The notes beneath the pieces were generated by a model, which saw only the letters and a list, made by a program, of their open reading frames with translations, had not been told where the DNA came from and made no database searches. Shown piece by piece: positions 61,686 to 64,000 of a stretch of 64,000 bases of DNA. This stretch comes from Streptomyces luteogriseus (GTDB lineage: Bacteria; Actinomycetota; Actinomycetes; Streptomycetales; Streptomycetaceae): the NCBI RefSeq assembly GCF_014205055.1, contig NZ_JACHMS010000001.1, positions 806,001 to 870,000 of the forward strand, written 5' to 3'. Every line of letters starts with the position of its first letter. Position 1 is the stretch's first letter. The translations under genes were made by a program, and so were the position numbers.

Positions 61686-63344
61686 TTACGGCAGGGAGCG
61701 GTGCCGGTAATACGCGGCGGTGGACGGCGGCAGGGGGTCCTTGCCGAGGATGAGGTCGGCCGCCTTCTCCGCGATCATCATGACGGGCGCGTAGATGTTG
61801 CCGTTGGTGATGTAGGGCATCACCGACGCGTCGACGACACGCAGCCCCTCCACCCCGTGCACCCGCATGCTGGCCGGGTCCACGACAGCCATCTCGTCGG
61901 TGCCCATCTTGCAGGTGCAGGACGGATGCAGCGCGGTCTCGCCGTCCTCGGCGACCCAGGCGAGGATCTCCTCGTCGGTCTCGACGGAGGGTCCCGGCGA
62001 GACCTCCCCGGCGTTGTACGGGGCCATGGCGGGCTGGTTGAGCAGCTCGCGGGCGACCCTGACGGCCTCGACCCACTCGCGGCGGTCCTGCTCGGTGGAC
62101 AGGTAGTTGAAGCGCAGCGCGGGGTGCTCGGCCGGGTCCTTGCTCTTGATCTTCACCGAGCCGATGGCATCGGAGTACATGGGCCCGACGTGCACCTGGT
62201 ATCCGTGTCCGCCGGCGGGCACGGAGCCGTCGTAGCGGACCGCGATGGGCAGGAAGTGGAACATCAGGTTGGGGTAGGGCACGTCCTCGTTGCCGCGGAC
62301 GAAGCCGCCCGCCTCGAAGTGGTTGGTCGCGGCGGGGCCGGTGCGGAAGAGCCACTGCAGGCCGATGAAGGGGGCGCGCCACTTCGCGAGGTACGGCTGC
62401 ATGGAGACGGGTTGCTTGCAGGCGTACTGGATGTACACCTCCAGGTGGTCCTGGAGGTTCTCGCCGACACCCGGCAGATCGTGTACGACGTCGATGCCGA
62501 GCGCACGCAGTTCCTCGGCGTTGCCGACGCCCGAGAGCTGGAGCAGTTGCGGGGAGTTGATCGCGCCTCCGCAGAGGATGATTTCGCGGGCGTACACCCG
62601 CTGGGGTCTGCCGCGGCCACGCCGGTACTCGACGCCGACGGCCCGCTTGCCTTCGAAGAGGATGCGGGTGACCAGGGTGCGCGTCCTGACCGTGAGGTTG
62701 GGGCGCTTTCGCACGGGCTTGAGGTAGGCCTTGGAGGCCGACAGGCGGCGGCCGCGGTGGACATTGCGGTCGAACCTGGCGAAACCTTCCTGCCGGTAGC
62801 CGTTCACGTCCTCGGTGGGGGCGTGGCCCGCCTCCTCGGTGGCCTTCAGGAAGGCCTTGAAGAGCGGGTTGGCCCCAGGGCCGCGTTCCAGGACGAGAGG
62901 TCCGTCGTGGCCGCGGAACTCGTCGTCCGCGTCGGCGGCGAGGCAGTTCTCCATCCGCCGGAAGTACGGCAGGCAGTGCGCATAGTCCCAGGTCTTCATG
63001 CCGGGGTCGGCCGCCCAGCGCTCGTAGTCCATGGGGTTGCCGCGCTGGAAGATCATGCCGTTGATGCTGCTGGAACCGCCCAGCACCTTGCCTCGCGCGT
63101 GGTAGACGCGCCGACCGCCCATGTGGGGCTCCGGTTCGGATTCGTACTTCCAGTCGTAGAACCGGCTGCCGATCGGGTAGGTCAGAGCCGCGGGCATGTG
63201 GATGAAGACATCCCAGGGATAGTCGGGCCTGCCCGCCTCCAGAACCAGCACCCGGTTGCCGGGGTCCGCGGAGAGCCGGTTGGCCAGTGCACTGCCGGCC
63301 GATCCACCACCGACGATGACGAAGTCGTACTGCAAGTGAGCCAT
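61686..63344 (-). CDS. betA: choline dehydrogenase (GMC oxidoreductase)
   Basis: A 552-residue FAD enzyme oxidising choline to betaine aldehyde. ADP-binding motif [23 protein letters not shown] signature 1 region [23 protein letters not shown] signature 2 [16 protein letters not shown], and C-terminal [18 protein letters not shown] with [22 protein letters not shown] 63344 opens [14 protein letters not shown]. Divergent from the second iclR gene; a 19-bp repeat operator lies 58 bases upstream. It supplies BetB, the next gene on the same strand but in a separate transcript. Confidence 0.93.
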   Translation of the reverse strand: MAHLQYDFVIVGGGSAGSALANRLSADPGNRVLVLEAGRPDYPWDVFIHMPAALTYPIGSRFYDWKYESEPEPHMGGRRVYHARGKVLGGSSSINGMIFQRGNPMDYERWAADPGMKTWDYAHCLPYFRRMENCLAADADDEFRGHDGPLVLERGPGANPLFKAFLKATEEAGHAPTEDVNGYRQEGFARFDRNVHRGRRLSASKAYLKPVRKRPNLTVRTRTLVTRILFEGKRAVGVEYRRGRGRPQRVYAREIILCGGAINSPQLLQLSGVGNAEELRALGIDVVHDLPGVGENLQDHLEVYIQYACKQPVSMQPYLAKWRAPFIGLQWLFRTGPAATNHFEAGGFVRGNEDVPYPNLMFHFLPIAVRYDGSVPAGGHGYQVHVGPMYSDAIGSVKIKSKDPAEHPALRFNYLSTEQDRREWVEAVRVARELLNQPAMAPYNAGEVSPGPSVETDEEILAWVAEDGETALHPSCTCKMGTDEMAVVDPASMRVHGVEGLRVVDASVMPYITNGNIYAPVMMIAEKAADLILGKDPLPPSTAAYYRHRSLP

Positions 63345-63401
63345 GAGGCCTCGTCTCGCTCGCGCCGTTGAGAATGCGCGGCATGCTAGTACCTGTATCT
63401 C

Positions 63402-63430
63402 TATGCGCACCAGGTTGCGGACAACGCAAC
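63402..63430 (-). promoter_or_regulatory. tandem 19-bp direct-repeat operator upstream of betA
   Basis: Reading toward betA: GTTGCGTTGT then GGTGCGCATA, 19 bp apart, with one mismatch in the second half-site core. An additional GTTGCGG half-site on the other strand lies between them at 63414. Confidence 0.6.
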
Positions 63431-63490
63431 TTGCACAAGGTTGGCACCAGGCCCGTGACCTGCACCGCTGTCGCCTATGTTTAACGCCCG

Positions 63491-63512
63491 TATAGTTGCG
63501 TTGTGAGCAACT
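63491..63512 (+). promoter_or_regulatory. leaderless promoter with operator over the second iclR start
   Basis: A -10 hexamer TATAGT (63491-63496) lies 6 bases before the GTG start at 63503, predicting a leaderless transcript. AGTTGC (63494) and GCAACT (63507) form an inverted repeat across the -10 and start codon, well placed for autorepression. Confidence 0.55.
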
Positions 63513-64000
63513 ACCATCCAGATACCGAAACGACGACTGCGCCGACCGGTGGGGTGCAGTCCGTCGACCGCGCCATCACCGTGCTGGAGATTCTGGCCCG
63601 GCGCGGCGAGGCCGGGGTCAGCGAGGTGGCCGCCGAGATCGATGTCCACAAGTCCACCGCGTTCCGGCTGCTCGGCGCCCTGGAGGTGCGCGGTTTGGTG
63701 GAGCAGGCCGGCGAGCGCGGCAAGTACCGCCTGGGTTTCGGCCTCGTCCGCCTCGCCGGCGCAGTCACCGGCCGCATCGACATCACCCAGCAGAGCCGTC
63801 CGGTCTGCGAGCGTCTCGCCGAGGAGATCGGCGAGACCGTGAACCTCGCCGTGATGCAGGAGCAGTACGCGATCAACCTGTACCAGGTGCGCGGTCCCGG
63901 TGCTGTCACGGCGTTCAACTGGGTCGGCCAGCTGACGCCGCTGCACGCCACCTCCAGCGGCAAGATCCTGCTGGCCCACATGCCGGCGAAGGAGCGTGCC
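63503..64000 (+). CDS. IclR-family transcriptional regulator, cut by the window end
   Basis: The first 166 residues of a regulator closely related to the one at 45047: [60 protein letters not shown] and [20 protein letters not shown] are nearly identical blocks. The DNA-recognition helix ([14 protein letters not shown]) is the same, so both should bind similar DNA, while their effector domains differ in detail. GTG 63503 begins [17 protein letters not shown]. Divergent from betA. Confidence 0.92.
   Translation, partial: MSNYHPDTETTTAPTGGVQSVDRAITVLEILARRGEAGVSEVAAEIDVHKSTAFRLLGALEVRGLVEQAGERGKYRLGFGLVRLAGAVTGRIDITQQSRPVCERLAEEIGETVNLAVMQEQYAINLYQVRGPGAVTAFNWVGQLTPLHATSSGKILLAHMPAKERA

Noticed and set aside
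60019-63465. One 1148-residue protein covering betB and most of betA antisense to its frame
   Set aside because: Only the part from GTG 61488 onward is aldehyde dehydrogenase. The upstream part is a stop-free shadow frame of betA, normal in high-GC DNA.

Overview
The window is high-GC actinobacterial DNA and almost certainly a Streptomyces chromosome. Third codon positions are strongly G/C, GTG and TTG starts are common, and purine-rich ribosome sites (GGAGG, AAGGAG) are frequent. The gene set is typical: a GlgC/GlgA(GlgM) pair, WS/DGAT, a resuscitation-promoting-factor-like wall hydrolase, IclR regulators, DUF6325/SHOCT small proteins, and the GC-rich intergenic palindromes common in this genus. 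I saw no rRNA, tRNA, CRISPR array or intact prophage.

0-20.6 kb is mostly ordinary chromosome. It holds a broken LacI-type regulator, a lipoprotein alpha/beta hydrolase, an amidase, a VOC protein, a GNAT, a 57-residue conserved-looking small protein, a degenerate PhnZ-like HD protein, an SDR with an N-terminal zinc ribbon, WS/DGAT, a secreted PA14-GH2 glycosidase behind a LacI-type operator, the glycogen/maltose-1-phosphate pair, an FhuF-like Fe-S protein, a DMT transporter with a repetitive tail, an Rpf-LysM-M23 wall hydrolase, Gnd, a proline-rich peptide, a GNAT and PanD.

20.6-38.6 kb is a mosaic of decayed sequence with some intact genes. It contains an Rhs/YD-repeat 3' end whose toxin tip is almost wholly deleted while its putative immunity gene remains, a second immunity-like gene, a sugar-binding-protein remnant, and 5'-truncated PP2C and histidine-kinase fragments. 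A diacylglycerol-kinase pseudogene, IS3 and IS5 transposase remnants and a threonine aldolase fused to an IS3 OrfA tail also lie here. Intact members are a DHA2 exporter, SHOCT and DUF6325 proteins, a membrane protein, an ABC exporter and two multi-NUDIX genes, one of them frameshifted at a poly-G tract.

38.6-64 kb is a coherent catabolic locus for choline and glycine betaine. BetA and BetB make betaine, and an OpuA/ProU-type ABC system imports it. A Rieske oxygenase (GbcA-like) demethylates it to dimethylglycine, a DMG oxidase/dehydrogenase makes sarcosine, and heterotetrameric sarcosine oxidase (SoxBDAG) makes glycine. GlyA converts glycine to serine and SdaA converts serine to pyruvate. 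One-carbon units leave through FolD, PurU and a formate-dehydrogenase-like molybdoenzyme. Two paralogous IclR regulators are present, the second cut by the window end.

The most striking signal is a repeated DNA element in this locus: two GTTGCGCA-like half-sites in direct repeat, exactly 19 bp apart. It lies upstream of sdaA, gbcA, purU, the DMG operon, betB, betA and, in weaker form, the first iclR. I propose it as the operator of an IclR-controlled betaine-to-pyruvate regulon. Two oddities sit inside the locus: a SoxD-SoxA fusion whose linker is an intergenic palindromic repeat read in frame, and apparent double damage to formate oxidation (chimeric fdhD and frameshifted dehydrogenase).
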